DNA from: Ochromonas danica
Lineage: Eukaryota; Sar; Chrysophyceae; Chromulinales; Chromulinaceae
Length of the DNA stretch: 64,000 bases
Direction: 5' to 3'
Assembly: GCA_015146655.1 (NCBI GenBank)
Contig: VKHL01000035.1
Location: forward strand, 68,423 to 132,422
The notes beneath the pieces were generated by a model that saw nothing but the letters and a program-made list of their open reading frames with translations, had not been told where the DNA came from and did not search any database. Shown here in pieces: positions 32,763 to 44,250 of the stretch. The stretch's first letter is position 1, and the number at the start of each line of letters is the position of its first letter. A program made the translations under genes and the position numbers.

Positions 32763-35700
32763 ATGATGAAACAAAGGTATATTGCCCATGAAGGAAATGA
32801 TGGAGGTTATATTAGTGATGTACCAACAATAGCATCAATGAATGGTTCTGAAATTAGTCAAGATTTAGTTGTTCAAACAAAAGTATTAGAAAAACATTTT
32901 CGTGATAAATATGAAGTACTTCGTGCAGCTTATGAAGATCGTATCAAAGAACTATCACAAGTTGTTCAACAAACATGTGCTAATTTAGTCAATGATGATC
33001 TTGTTCAAGAGATGCGATCAGATAAAGTTAGTTCTATATTTATTCCAGCACATGTCAGTGAAATTATTCAAAAACATTTAGAATCTGAACGAGAGCATTA
33101 CATTCATACTATCTTACAAAAGTCTAGTACTTTAGAGAGTGAATTAAAACAATCTAAAATATTGAACATAAAACTGAAAGATGAAATGAAAATTCTTCAA
33201 AATCAACTTCATGAAAATGAAATTCACTTCGAAAGTGAAATGAAAAAACTGAAAGGATCTCTTCAACAGAAGGTTCTAGAATGTGATCAACTGAGAAAGA
33301 GAGTGAATCAACAAGCCTATGAGGTAGATGTTCTAGAACAATCTTTTCAACAAAGTACGCGTGAATTAGCCATAATTGAAAACCTAGATCAACAAAGTCA
33401 ACGACATCGTCAAGACTTACAAGAACAATGTCTACAAATGACAAAGCAACGTAATCAATTTCATGAAGAAAATATTGAATTAAAGACAGAATTGACATTA
33501 TTAAAAGAAGAACATGAACATACCCTTTCTCGAATTACCCAATATCAACATGAAGAAGAAGCTAATAAGAAGCGTATTGAGACTATGATGAAAGAAGTAG
33601 AACATCTTCTTGATCAAGAAGCGAAAGAAAGTAATCAAGCTATTTCTACTGTCCATGAGAAAATGAAGACTTTTCGTACTCGATTAGTTTCTGAATTAAC
33701 TAAAGAACGAAGAATGAATACAATTCTTCAAGAAGAGTTAACCAAGCTAAAGTCATTAAAAGCAGGACAAGGTATTGATCAGCAAGCTTCCTATGAGAAA
33801 GAAAATGATTGGAAAGAGCGACTCTTCCTTGAACAACAAAAGAATCAACAACTTCAAACAACTATACAAAGTCTCAATACAACAACAACTGAAGCGAAAT
33901 TAACAATTCATGATCTTCAAATTAAGAATAGATCTCTCTTAGAGAAGATGGAAGACATTGAATTACAACATAAAAAAGAAAAGCATCACTTAATTGAAAA
34001 GATTAAGATGGAAGTTTGGAGAGAAGCTGAGTTGCATTTTAAACGACCTGAAAAATCGGATTCTCATTTGTTACAACTTGAGAATGAAGTACAAAATTTG
34101 ACACAAACCTTACTAAGACACTCTCTCACTATGCAAGCTAAAGACCCTGTCAATACAACAAATACTTCCATGATTTCTAATAATGCAAGTCAATTAGAGA
34201 ATGAAATTAACTATCAAAAGATCATTCTTAATTTACAAACTGAGAAAGAAGAAATTCTTCAAAAAAGAAGAGAAATGGAATCAGTAGTGGATGCATCACA
34301 ACAAAGAGTGGCCGAATTACAAATCTTAAGTAGATCATGCAGTGAAGAGAATATTCGATTAAGAGAGTTGCTCAAAACGGCGACCACCAACATTGAGAAG
34401 CTCCGAACAATGGTGCAAGAAGGTAAAAATGCTGTGCTCCAACAAAAGAGTGAATTGGCCGCAGCACAGGTGGAGGCACGTAGGTATCAATTACAAATTC
34501 AAGAATATGAAAACAGAGCGAAAGAACGGTTGCTTTCTGCAAGAACGATATCTGTTCAGACGATAGAGGAAGCAAGACCACCAACCCCTCCTCCTCCTTC
34601 TCCTCCTTTGCCCCAGTCACCACCACCACAACCCATTGTGATTCCTGGTATTGTATTAAAGGAGAATGAATCCATCATTACCAATGAAGAGCGAGATGCT
34701 AAAGAAAAGTTAATTTCTTCTCTTCAATCACAACAGCAGAGTCTATTAGAAGAAAAGAGCAGAGTGGAACAGAAAATGCAAGAGCTTCAAACAGCTAATA
34801 CCACATTAACCACAATCATAGCCAATATGACCTCCAGCCTTGTGAATAATACCAGTCAACTACAGCAGACAACCGTCCAATCTACAGCACCTCCAGCAGT
34901 TTTCTCTGTCAATGAATCTGGTGGCAAACCAGGAGGAGAGGCCAAGATGAGTTGGTCAGGCACGGGAGAAGATGAATTTGAGGATGGCTGGAGATCCGAT
35001 ATCTTGAGCCACACTTCTAATCGACACTCCACCACTGGTTACAATATTAAAGCGCTAGACCGACCTCGACGAAATAATCCTCCGATTGTGGATGATTTAT
35101 CAGCTTTTGACGATGAGTTTAGCTCTTCATTTAATGCAGCGATTGTGCAACCTCCTCCAAAGCCAGCGGTGGTCATGGTTGATGTGGGGGTTAATACGAT
35201 CGAAAACCTACAATTAATTGAAGTTTCTGAGCAGCTACAGCGAATACAATTGGACCAACGCCTATTGCAAGATAAGACTGGTCATCGAGATGCTCAATTA
35301 GAGGCCTTGCAAAATGAACTACAAGGTGAACGCAATCGGCTATTGCAATCTCAGGCACATTGTCAGAAGCTTTATCAGATAATACATAGCGTCTATGCTC
35401 TGTATTTACCCCAACTTCATAGCCTAAGACACTGTCTCGCTGATCTAAGAGGTTATTATAAAGCGTTTGAACTGCAACTCCAAACCGAATCCCGAACCAC
35501 TGTGCAGAAATTTCGGCTCGAATTTGTTCGAATATTTGATGGTTTCAAAGCTCTACAGAAACAGAAGATATCCACTCTCAAGGTACAGCTCAGCTCAGCG
35601 CACAGCAAGGAACTGACTGCTTTGGAGCAACGGTTCATTGCTCAAATCAACTCATTGAACGCTAAGCACTCCACAGAGTTAGAAAAGATGCATAGAGAGG

Positions 35701-36086
35701 TGCTTGTTCGAGCAGAGAAAGCTGTGAATGGATCGCTCTATGGTAATGATCTTTCGAACAGTTTCCGTGATAACTCCATCAATGAAGGATCTTTAAAAGC
35801 AGCATCAGAAGGAGTGCCTTTCACGCTTACTGCAACCAACAATACGAATACAAGTGTGATACCAGCTTTCGAATCGGTGTTGAAAGGACTGCTACAGGGC
35901 CTTCGAGATGAAGAGCTCTTTTCGCCGTCAACAGCTGCACAAGTCGAAACTTTGGCGAGGACTAATCGAGAACCAAGTGTGGCAGCCAACGCTACGGCTC
36001 GAGCAATAGTAAGTGAAGAAGCTGACAAATTTTACCTTCATTATATTACAAAGCGCCAGTTGGCCGAAGGAAAGGAGAATAGTTAG
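32763..36086 (+). CDS. Long coiled-coil protein, not recognised
   Basis: Single exon, 1107 residues from ATG 32763 (the frame upstream opens only at TTG). Residues about 30-620 are almost continuous coiled coil, rich in Gln, Glu, Lys and Leu. A Pro-rich linker (PPTPPPPSPPLPQSPPPQP) lies near residue 615. A second coiled coil follows, then a Ser/Asp-rich section with DDLSAFDDEFSSSF, and a third coiled coil near the C-terminus (HSKELTALEQRF, then LNAKHSTELEKMHREVL). This build is common among centrosomal, basal-body and Golgi-tether proteins. No motif decides between them, so the role is unknown. Confidence 0.75.
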   Translation: MMKQRYIAHEGNDGGYISDVPTIASMNGSEISQDLVVQTKVLEKHFRDKYEVLRAAYEDRIKELSQVVQQTCANLVNDDLVQEMRSDKVSSIFIPAHVSEIIQKHLESEREHYIHTILQKSSTLESELKQSKILNIKLKDEMKILQNQLHENEIHFESEMKKLKGSLQQKVLECDQLRKRVNQQAYEVDVLEQSFQQSTRELAIIENLDQQSQRHRQDLQEQCLQMTKQRNQFHEENIELKTELTLLKEEHEHTLSRITQYQHEEEANKKRIETMMKEVEHLLDQEAKESNQAISTVHEKMKTFRTRLVSELTKERRMNTILQEELTKLKSLKAGQGIDQQASYEKENDWKERLFLEQQKNQQLQTTIQSLNTTTTEAKLTIHDLQIKNRSLLEKMEDIELQHKKEKHHLIEKIKMEVWREAELHFKRPEKSDSHLLQLENEVQNLTQTLLRHSLTMQAKDPVNTTNTSMISNNASQLENEINYQKIILNLQTEKEEILQKRREMESVVDASQQRVAELQILSRSCSEENIRLRELLKTATTNIEKLRTMVQEGKNAVLQQKSELAAAQVEARRYQLQIQEYENRAKERLLSARTISVQTIEEARPPTPPPPSPPLPQSPPPQPIVIPGIVLKENESIITNEERDAKEKLISSLQSQQQSLLEEKSRVEQKMQELQTANTTLTTIIANMTSSLVNNTSQLQQTTVQSTAPPAVFSVNESGGKPGGEAKMSWSGTGEDEFEDGWRSDILSHTSNRHSTTGYNIKALDRPRRNNPPIVDDLSAFDDEFSSSFNAAIVQPPPKPAVVMVDVGVNTIENLQLIEVSEQLQRIQLDQRLLQDKTGHRDAQLEALQNELQGERNRLLQSQAHCQKLYQIIHSVYALYLPQLHSLRHCLADLRGYYKAFELQLQTESRTTVQKFRLEFVRIFDGFKALQKQKISTLKVQLSSAHSKELTALEQRFIAQINSLNAKHSTELEKMHREVLVRAEKAVNGSLYGNDLSNSFRDNSINEGSLKAASEGVPFTLTATNNTNTSVIPAFESVLKGLLQGLRDEELFSPSTAAQVETLARTNREPSVAANATARAIVSEEADKFYLHYITKRQLAEGKENS

Positions 36087-36417
36087 GGGAGGATGCAGAC
36101 CAGTACAACTCTCACTGTATATTACCTTCTTCAGTGCATTTCCTAATTTTGCACTTCCCGTATCTAAAAGTGTTTTGCAGCTTATTTAACCTTTTTACTT
36201 CTGAATGTTTCCGATTATATGCTGCTACTTCGGCAGCAAAGCACTCAGATGAGATTATCGGAATGCTTTGTGCACTCTATCATTACAAAAAGCAATATGT
36301 CCTGTATTCTGACAAAGGGGAATAGTCATGAGCACATGTATCACAACATCAGAATATGCACAACAGAGGAATCGAAATACAAAGAGGGGCTAAATATTGA
36401 TTTATACGGTACCAGAG
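36087..36417. other. Convergent spacer
   Basis: A 331 bp AT-rich stretch between converging 3' ends of the coiled-coil gene and the gene ending at 36418. I see only presumed 3' UTRs in it. Confidence 0.6.
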
Positions 36418-37438
36418 CTAAAAAACATACTTCTCCACCTTGTACACTCGATTGTTATTGTCCAATGAATGTGTGACTAGCATACGGCAATTAATTTTAC
36501 CACGTCCAAAGTTCAATAGGCTACTCTTCCTAGCACGAGGCGAAGATATAATAGACAATGCCTCGGAGATGGGCTTCGAAGCAATTACCTCTCTCCTCGT
36601 AAGCAAAGCATCATAAACATAGGATGATACAAGATGGACATTTTTCTTCTCATCCAGTACTTCCACCAGAAAATCGCTAACTCTTGTTCCATTTATATGA
36701 ATTTCTGACAGTATCTCACAGCCACCTCGATGAAGATATTGCTTAATACGAGCATTCTTTACCGAAAAGACATAATCAGGTGAGCTGTTAATGAGAGCAA
36801 ACATAGTGTTGATCAAATTGTCTACACCTCTTGTTTCAAAAATTACATGTTTGAGATCAGAAACATTCCCGGTCTTTAGACATTCAACCAGGCAACAACT
36901 AGGCGTGAACGAAGAGTGGAAGAAAGAGGCGATAGCATCCGCGTCACCGCTGTTAAAGACATTGATTAATATGGTAGGAAACTCTCTGCGAAAGTCCCCA
37001 GCAGGAATGGGCAGGAATTTTCGGTTTTCTCTCCATGAACGATTGGGAATGGAACGTGGTCGAAGGTCAATATCTTCTTTCACTTCAAAATTGTCAATCC
37101 AGCGCTCTTTTGCTAAGGAAGAAAAGTCAATTTCATCCGCTCTTTTGCGCTTTTGGCCAACCTCACCCTCACTGGGTTGCCTACTGGAAGGAGAACTGGA
37201 AGGGGTGCTTATGTTGGATCTATCATTCAACACATCAACTAGTCCCGGAGACAAGGAAACCATTAATCATCAGAAAGATGGGTGGAAACACAGATCATCA
37301 GTCATCGTACTGGCACAATATCAAAAATAAAAAACAATATACTGATATCCACAACAGCAAAGTCTACTTACTCACTTCATACCATAGTCCATCTTCTTCC
37401 GCGAAGTCAAGTATTGTCAGATAGGGCGTTGATGTCAT
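36418..37438 (-). CDS. Uncharacterised protein with basic, Ser-rich N-terminus
   Basis: Two exons (37438-37372 and 37238-36418) give 295 residues; I chose donor A|GTAAGT and acceptor CTAG because they join in frame as WYEV-IDVLNDR. Residues 25-50 are Ser/Pro-rich and contain QKRKRADE, a possible nuclear localisation signal. From about residue 90 there is a compact alpha/beta domain (FNSGDADAIASFFHSSFTP, then GGCEILSEIHINGTRVSDF) whose rhythm recalls SnoaL/NTF2-like folds. That likeness is weak and needs a profile search. It is head-to-head with the SAM/ARM gene, 479 bp apart. Confidence 0.6.
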
Positions 37439-37917
37439 TTCTAATTCTGAATTGCATATAGTCAATGGGAAGGCAGTTCAGTTGAGCTCGCCACTTCCTA
37501 GATTTCATCTGGAATCGCTGCTGAGTTGAGAGTTGAAACTCTCAATTTGAGACTTTTACATTCAATCACCACAGAGCTTTTCCTTTTCCTTTCTCATTGC
37601 TGTTGCTTGACTACAATATAATAGAGCTTACAGAATTGCAGGCAGGCAAGCTTACAGATTTAAGTGTTAGAGTAGGACTATTAAATTATAGCCACTTTTG
37701 TTCGTGAGCTGATAACCATTACTACTTGCTCTTCACAGTTAACTTTTAAGTTCACACTGTTAATTAAATATTAGTTCAAATTCCTGAATTTTCGATTTTT
37801 TCGTAGACAGCCGTTTTGTGTCCGCCGCCTTGGACACAGAGTGAACAGCAGCCTTGATGATGAACATTACCTATTACATTATCTCTCTAGACAAGACTAT
37901 TAGTAAGAATTTTAAGA
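37439..37917. promoter_or_regulatory. Divergent spacer
   Basis: A 479 bp spacer between the gene starting at 37438 and the SAM/ARM gene. It includes GTTAACTTTTAAGTT at about 37738-37752, which is a palindrome-like variant of the recurrent TTAAGTTAAC motif. No reading frame is credible here. Confidence 0.4.
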
Positions 37918-40900
37918 ATGTTGAAAGAATGGCTTATTGAAACAGTCGGTCTTGAAAAAGATCGTGCTGAAAGTATTGCAGAGAAATTCATTGCTTGTGG
38001 TTGTGTTGATCTAACAACTCTCTCGAAACGAAATCGAGGACATGATAATCATCATCCTATCAATATTCTTGATATTGAGTTGGAAGAATGGGAAGCAACG
38101 CTTTTATCTTCTGCTATAGATGGAATTGTCTTGGACGATGACTTCTTCTCATCAGACTCTGCCTTCAAATTGGTAAGTTAGAGAAGAGATGATTTCCCTC
38201 TGTGTGTGTGTGTCTGCTCTCCTCGTTGGTTTTATCTAATAATGATTTGGTATTATTCTATAGGAGAAATGGTATGATCCTCGAGGAGTAAAGTTATCTA
38301 GCACTAGGTTTGACAGTTTTCTGTTGGCAGAGTTACGAGAGGTAAGAACACACACTACAACAACTACCTACACACAATGCTACTACCTACAGACATTACT
38401 TCTACCTGCTCCTTACTACACATGCTACAGCAACCTGAACACACTATTACGTATATCACCTAAACACATTACTACTACCTACACGCACCACAATAACCTA
38501 CACAATTTACCACAACGTACACCATACTACATACGTACTCCATACCACAGCCTACACATATATATATATATCGTACATCTTCAAATTTTTCCAATATTAT
38601 ACTAACCCACATCTTTGACCTCATCTTCGACATATATATAGGATATAGCTTGTGCTGAGAGTGCAGAAGATATGATCGATGTTGCTATGACTATTATACA
38701 TGAAGACTATGCTATCACATTTGCAATGATGTCAGTCTTCTGTAATACAATTCGTGAACTATCTCAACGTAGTATCATTCATCAAGATCATATGTTAACA
38801 ACCTCTATATCTACTTATAATAACATTGACTCCTCACTAAACATAGAGAATCATCACAATATGGTGGTTCCACCTGTACTAATGATACTTCGATTATGTA
38901 TACAATCACATCATAATGGTTGTGTTATAGCTGCTTTGAAAGCTTTACAAGCATTAACTTATCGACATATTAATAATCAAACTATACTATGTAATGATCA
39001 TAAGATTGCTCATATTATAGTAGAAAGGCTATTATCATATCATCCAAAAGGAGGAGGAGGAGGTGATAAAGAAGAGAAAGTGAAAGAAACATTACGATTA
39101 TTAGATATTCTATCAGCACATGCACCAAATGTTCTCTTACTACCACTATTCAACGATAATAACAATAATGATAGTAGTGGTAGTAGTAATGGTGGTGGTG
39201 GTAGTTTAATAGAGATGTTGTATATATTAATCAAGAATTATGCTTCATTATCTAATGAATGTGTTAGTCTAGTATTAAGTATTGTAGGTAATATCTGTCA
39301 TAGTGGATATTATGAATATCATTATGATGATGTTATGAAATTACATAATACTACTAGTGGTGGTACTACTATTACTACTATACGTGGTAGTGGTAGTGGT
39401 ACTAGTTTTCCTTCGTTTACTTTACAAGATATCTTAGACATCCTCTATCTACAAGGTGTGAGTAGTGTACAAATTACAGAAAGTGTCTTATGGATTCTAA
39501 TGGGTCTATTAATAAAATCTACAGTATTAGATGATAGCAATGATAATGGTAGTAGTAGTAGTAATAGGAGGAGGAGTATAGTAGAGATGATTAAAAAGTA
39601 TGGTAATGGATTTAAGACAATTGTTAGAAGAATTACATTACATTATCTCTCTAGTATTAATATTACTACCTTTGGATTAACTGTACTCTATCTACTACTA
39701 ACTGATGATAACACTAACACTGCTAACACTAACACTAACACTGTTAACAATAACACAACTAGTGGTAAAAGTGGTAAAAGTGGCCATAATGGTAAAAGTG
39801 GTAATAGTGGTAATAATGATGGTATGTTGTTGTTATTAGAGGGAGAAGGAGGAGATGGTAGTAATATTAATAGTAATAGTATAATTGAACTAATAGAATT
39901 AGATGTGAATCTTATGAGACATCTACTAGTAGTAGAAGATCAATATAATCTATTATCAACTCTATGCTATTATAGTCTACAACTATTACACACTCTACTC
40001 TTAACTTACCAACAGTATACTACTATTACAACTACAAGTTGTAGTACATCATTACCACTACAGCAACAACATAACACTAACTATACTAATAGTAACTATA
40101 ACAATAGTAGTAACAATAGTAAGAGACGATCTAAGATGATGGATGAAGACCCTCCTACTAGTTCTAATTCTAACTCTAGTAGTTCTAGTTCTATTGCCTT
40201 GGAAGATGTCAATTTCTTATCATTACTATCCTTCTCCTTCCCCTCCATATCTACTACTACTACTACTGCTACCAACAGTACTACTACCTCTACTAACACT
40301 AGTAGTACTAACACTAGTAACACTAGTAACACTAGTAGTAGTAGTAATCTCTCACGAGAACTAGTTAAGTTAACAATGTCTATCCTAAATCTGTCTAGTC
40401 ATCAACTATCAAGAAATTCTCATACTATTACTAATACTATTAATACTAATGATAAGATGAAGATGATTAGAGATAATGATTGTGTACGAGTGCAGAGGAT
40501 AGGCTGGACAGTGATGATTAACTTAATAGGAGGTAGTGTTCCTCTATGGTGTGCACTAGCACATGATGTAGACACGAAGTTTTTAGTTATTAATCATCGA
40601 TACTACCTTGACACTACTAACACTACCTCTACTACCACTACCACTACTCGAGGTAGTGTTATATATAATAGTAATAATATGATATTGAATGAAATGGTAT
40701 TAATATTAACAACTCTATCACAAAGATCATTATTACATGTAATACATGATAATAACAATACTAACCCTAGTAATAGTAACACTAGTAGTACTAACACTAA
40801 TAGTAGTAGTGATAGTGATAGTGATGGTAGTAGTGACTTGGTATTGTTATTACATTGTCTATACACTATCTTATTCTATCTATTACATGATACTAATACT

Positions 40901-42271
40901 ACTAATAGTAGTAGTAATACTAGTGGTAGTAATAAGAGACTAATAACCTCTTTCCTCTCTCAAAATACTATAGAGAAGTTATGTCAATTACTATCTTATT
41001 ATCATAGTCATACACCTCTAATGATTCATATTCCTTGTCTAGCTTGTCTTGTTGTCTTATTACAACATACTGATGCTAGTCGATTTAACAACATTACCTC
41101 CATTACTACTACTCCTCCTCCTGCTACTACTAGTAGTACTACTAGTACCTCTACTATGAATGATAATGTATGTGTAGCATTGATAAAGTCATTCTTATTC
41201 TGGAATCAATTCAACACTAACTATAACAACTATAACTATAATAACAATAAACTAGTAGTTGATAACAATAAACTAGTTGTTAGGAGGTGTTTATTGTTAC
41301 AGTATAATCTACATTGTTTACAACTATTAGCATCTTATCCAGCTTATCGAATTAAACTAGTTGTTGAGTTAAGATTAGGACAGATTATCTTAGACTTTCT
41401 ATCTTTTATTATCTTAACTGAACCATTAACATCACAACAAACAACGCAACATAATAATACTACTACTACTAACATTAACGTTAACGTTAACAACAACTCT
41501 ACAGTTAATGATAATAATGAAGATGATGACAAAGCTACTACTACTACTAGTACTACTACTACTATATTACTACCTCCTCTTCGTACTACCAACTCCTCCT
41601 CCTCCTCCTCCTATCCCTCCCCCTCTAAGACTGCCAAGACAACTACTACAACTACTACCACTACTACTACCATAACTCCCATGTTATTATCATTTACCCA
41701 ACGATCTAGTTTAGGAAGTGTAGCAATGGAGTTATTAGCTAATCTCTCTCTTGAATCTTCTAATCGTATCCGATTGATTCAATTAGGATTAGCTAAACTA
41801 ACGATACGATCTTTCTTACAAGTATTACGTTATCCAGCTTTAACATGTCAAGCACCTCCTCCTCCTCCTTCTCAACCAAATCTACTACATGCTATAGTAC
41901 ATCTATTAGTCATACTAGCAGAAGAGAATCGTATACTATTAGGTGAATTAGGAGTATGTGAAGCAATTGCCTTTTGTTTACATAAACATCTTCCTATCTT
42001 GAATAAACACGTTGTAATGAGTATAGAAGAAGAAGGAGGAGCAGGAGGAGGAGGAGGAGGAGGTATAGTAGATGATAAGTTAATACAAGGTTGTTGTCAA
42101 TGTATCTATAATTTATGTTATAATAAAATGTATGAAAATCAATTAAAATGTAAACAATATGGTATTTTATTAATATTACAATTATTAATAGAAAAATATT
42201 ATATGTTGATTTCTAAAACTACACGAATAGATGTTAAAGATGCTATTAATGCTATTCGTTTGGGTATTTAA
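37918..42271 (+). CDS. SAM-like plus armadillo/HEAT-like repeat protein with many homopeptides
   Basis: Exons 37918-38172, 38264-38341 and 38642-42271 give 1320 residues. The N-terminus (LKEWLIETVGLEKDRAESIAEKF, cut here by function: helices then DLTTLSK and LDIELEEWEATLL) has the spacing of a SAM domain. The rest is alpha-helical with armadillo-like pieces (LVLSIVGNICHSG, IAMELLANLSLESSNRIRLIQL-like phrase near residue 1130, and IQGCCQCIYNLCYNK at the end). Between them are runs of Thr, Asn, Ser and Gly coded by ACT, AAC, AGT and GGT triplet repeats. They may loop out of a solenoid. I do not recognise an orthologue. The gene is open throughout and splices cleanly, so it looks functional. Confidence 0.72.
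38342..38641 (+). repeat. CA/CTA-rich repetitive intron in the SAM/ARM gene
   Basis: This 300 nt intron is by far the longest of the gene. It is made of degenerate TACTACCTACACA-type repeats and ends in an ATATATATAG acceptor. Confidence 0.7.
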
Positions 42272-43155
42272 TAATATAATATAATATAATATAGTATAGT
42301 GTACTATGTTTACATTATATTAGTATATTACATATGATGACTGGCCGTAAGTTAATCCTAAATCTCCAGATTCCTACAGTACTAACTATCCTAAATCTCC
42401 AAACTCTAGCTACTACTAACCCTACAGTAAGTAAGCCAGCCATCTACACTGTGTGGTATGGTATGGTATGGTATGGTATGGTATCAACCTTACTATTAAA
42501 TAGCCCCTCATTGCTCTCACATCATCATCAAGTGGTGATAATGTAATGTGATGTAAGAAAACTATACGAAACTATACTACATTACACAAGTAATGTTCTT
42601 GTTCTTCAAGCTAGTCTAGCTCTGTTCTTTCTCTTCATTGAATGTATTGTATTGTTTACTATTCTTCTGTATTACAATGAACTCTCTCTCTCTCTTTATC
42701 ATCGTCTATCTACTATTAGTAGTACAGTAGTAGTAGATGTTCATTGGGTATATATATTGTGTGTGGTAATAATAATAGTTAGTTGATTTAGTTGTAGTAG
42801 TAGGATTGCTGTAAGAAGGTAAGTTAATGTAATTAATTCCCTAATGCTTAATAAGTTATTAGCTAAAATAGGGTCATTTTAGAACACATTACTATGTTAA
42901 AGATCTTGGGGTATGTACTGAAGCAATAGTGTTGTCAATACTGTTGTAGACTAGATCTACAGTGTTGCGCAAGCAGGTGGCGAAACCTGGTAAAACTATA
43001 TTGCCATCTGGTTTGGCCACCCGGTGTGACAGTTTGTGAGACCGAAACGGTCCAAAACAAAAACAAAACAAAACAATCACATCGACATACACATCACAAC
43101 GTATTGACATAAGAAATAAAATAAAATAAAATAAAATAAAATAAAATAGAAAGAA
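42272..43155. other. Repeat-rich spacer
   Basis: An 884 bp stretch with no credible gene. It contains an AATAT array directly after the stop codon of the SAM/ARM gene, a GTATG pentanucleotide array at 42454-42483, a CT run near 42682, and an AAAAT array at 43115-43149 that ends seven bases before the next start codon. Confidence 0.7.
43115..43149 (+). repeat. AAAAT pentanucleotide microsatellite
   Basis: About seven AAAAT units lie just upstream of the CFAP141-like ATG, so they form part of its 5' UTR or core promoter. Confidence 0.95.
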
Positions 43156-43485
43156 ATGCCACGAACAGGAAAAGGAATGAATCCTGAAGAAAGACTTCAA
43201 GCAAGTGTAGCACATGATTTGAAATTAGCAGATTTAGAAGAACATGCACGAAGACAAGGTGATATTCTAGCAGCTGCTAAATGGGAAGTTTCCTTTAATG
43301 AAAAAGAAATTAAAGCAGCTAAACAAAGAATGAATAATCAAATTATTGCTGACTCTAATGTTGCTAAGATTACCAATACACTCTATCGAAGACAACGATT
43401 AGAACAACTCTATCAAGATGATGAATTACGTTATGAAGAAGAATTAAGAGTGAAAGGATTAGCTTTCCGTCGTGAGAGATTATAA
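43156..43485 (+). CDS. CFAP141: CFAP141-like small axonemal protein
   Basis: Single exon, 109 residues, fully helical. The C-terminal third reads LEQLYQDDELRYEEELRVKG followed by LAFRRERL. This lines up with human CFAP141 (C1orf189) as I remember it, where HQLFEKEHQQYQQELNQMG is followed by KAFYVERF, and the total length is also about 100 residues. CFAP141 is a microtubule inner protein of motile cilia. The N-terminus (MPRTGKGMNPEERLQASVAH) is less conserved. The match is by eye over a short stretch, so confidence is moderate; other short coiled-coil ciliary proteins are the alternative. Confidence 0.6.
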   Translation: MPRTGKGMNPEERLQASVAHDLKLADLEEHARRQGDILAAAKWEVSFNEKEIKAAKQRMNNQIIADSNVAKITNTLYRRQRLEQLYQDDELRYEEELRVKGLAFRRERL

Positions 43486-44250
43486 TTTTGTTTTTGTTTC
43501 TAATAGTAATAATAAGATAAGATATATAATGTATAAACAAACTGTGGATAAGATTAAGAATGAGATGCACAGTATTAGTATAGTATAGTATAGTATAGTG
43601 CACTATATACTACACACTAGAGTAGTATGGTAATAGTATACAGTATGTAAGTAGCTATGCTATACTATACACTAGAGACTAGTGTATCATACCATACCAT
43701 ACTAAGATATGTTAGTATACTATACTGTGTGCTATACTATATACTGTACTGTACCATACTGTACTGTAGTATAGTTAGAGTGTTAATTGGTATGAACAAC
43801 TGGATCGTGCTAGAGACATTCGAAGAGTCTTTAGGGAGAGAACTAGATCTATGAAGGTGATCGGCCAAGTAGGATGAATGACTACAGTAACTAACAACTA
43901 ACAACATGGTTTGACACTCCAGACATCTTCTTCATCTTGACCATGCTACTGTTATAGACTGAAGACAGCTTGAATAGTCACTGAGGAAAATCCTTTACAT
44001 CCTCCCACAAACCAATATCACTACATCATATACTATACTACAGTAGGTGACAAAGACTTTGCGTGGCAGTCTAGGAACACAACAAATTCACAATTCCTGT
44101 TACACTATTGGAAGGTTTCCTTCTCATCATTAACCAATTATCTTTCATGATTCATAAGCACTATGCTCAAGGATTGAGTGGAAAACAAAGAAATACAAGA
44201 ACAGTAACAGTAACAGCAAAATCATCAGCTTTCACCATTTTATTCTAGTA
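43486..44250. other. Spacer of TATAG/CTATA simple repeats
   Basis: A 765 bp stretch without a gene. From about 43570 to 43770 it is dominated by TATAG and CTATA pentamers on both strands (for example TAGTATAGTATAGTATAG), which can fold back on each other. The remainder shows nothing. Confidence 0.6.

Noticed and set aside
36791-37330. 179-residue plus-strand frame
   Set aside because: It lies antisense to the spliced gene at 36418-37438 and begins inside it; no motif is seen.
40096-41592. Several Leu/Val-rich minus frames inside the SAM/ARM gene
   Set aside because: They are the antisense reading of ACT/AGT repeats in a real coding exon.
42454-42483. Regular GTATG array considered as a CRISPR-like or satellite unit
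   Set aside because: It is a plain pentanucleotide microsatellite with no spacers.
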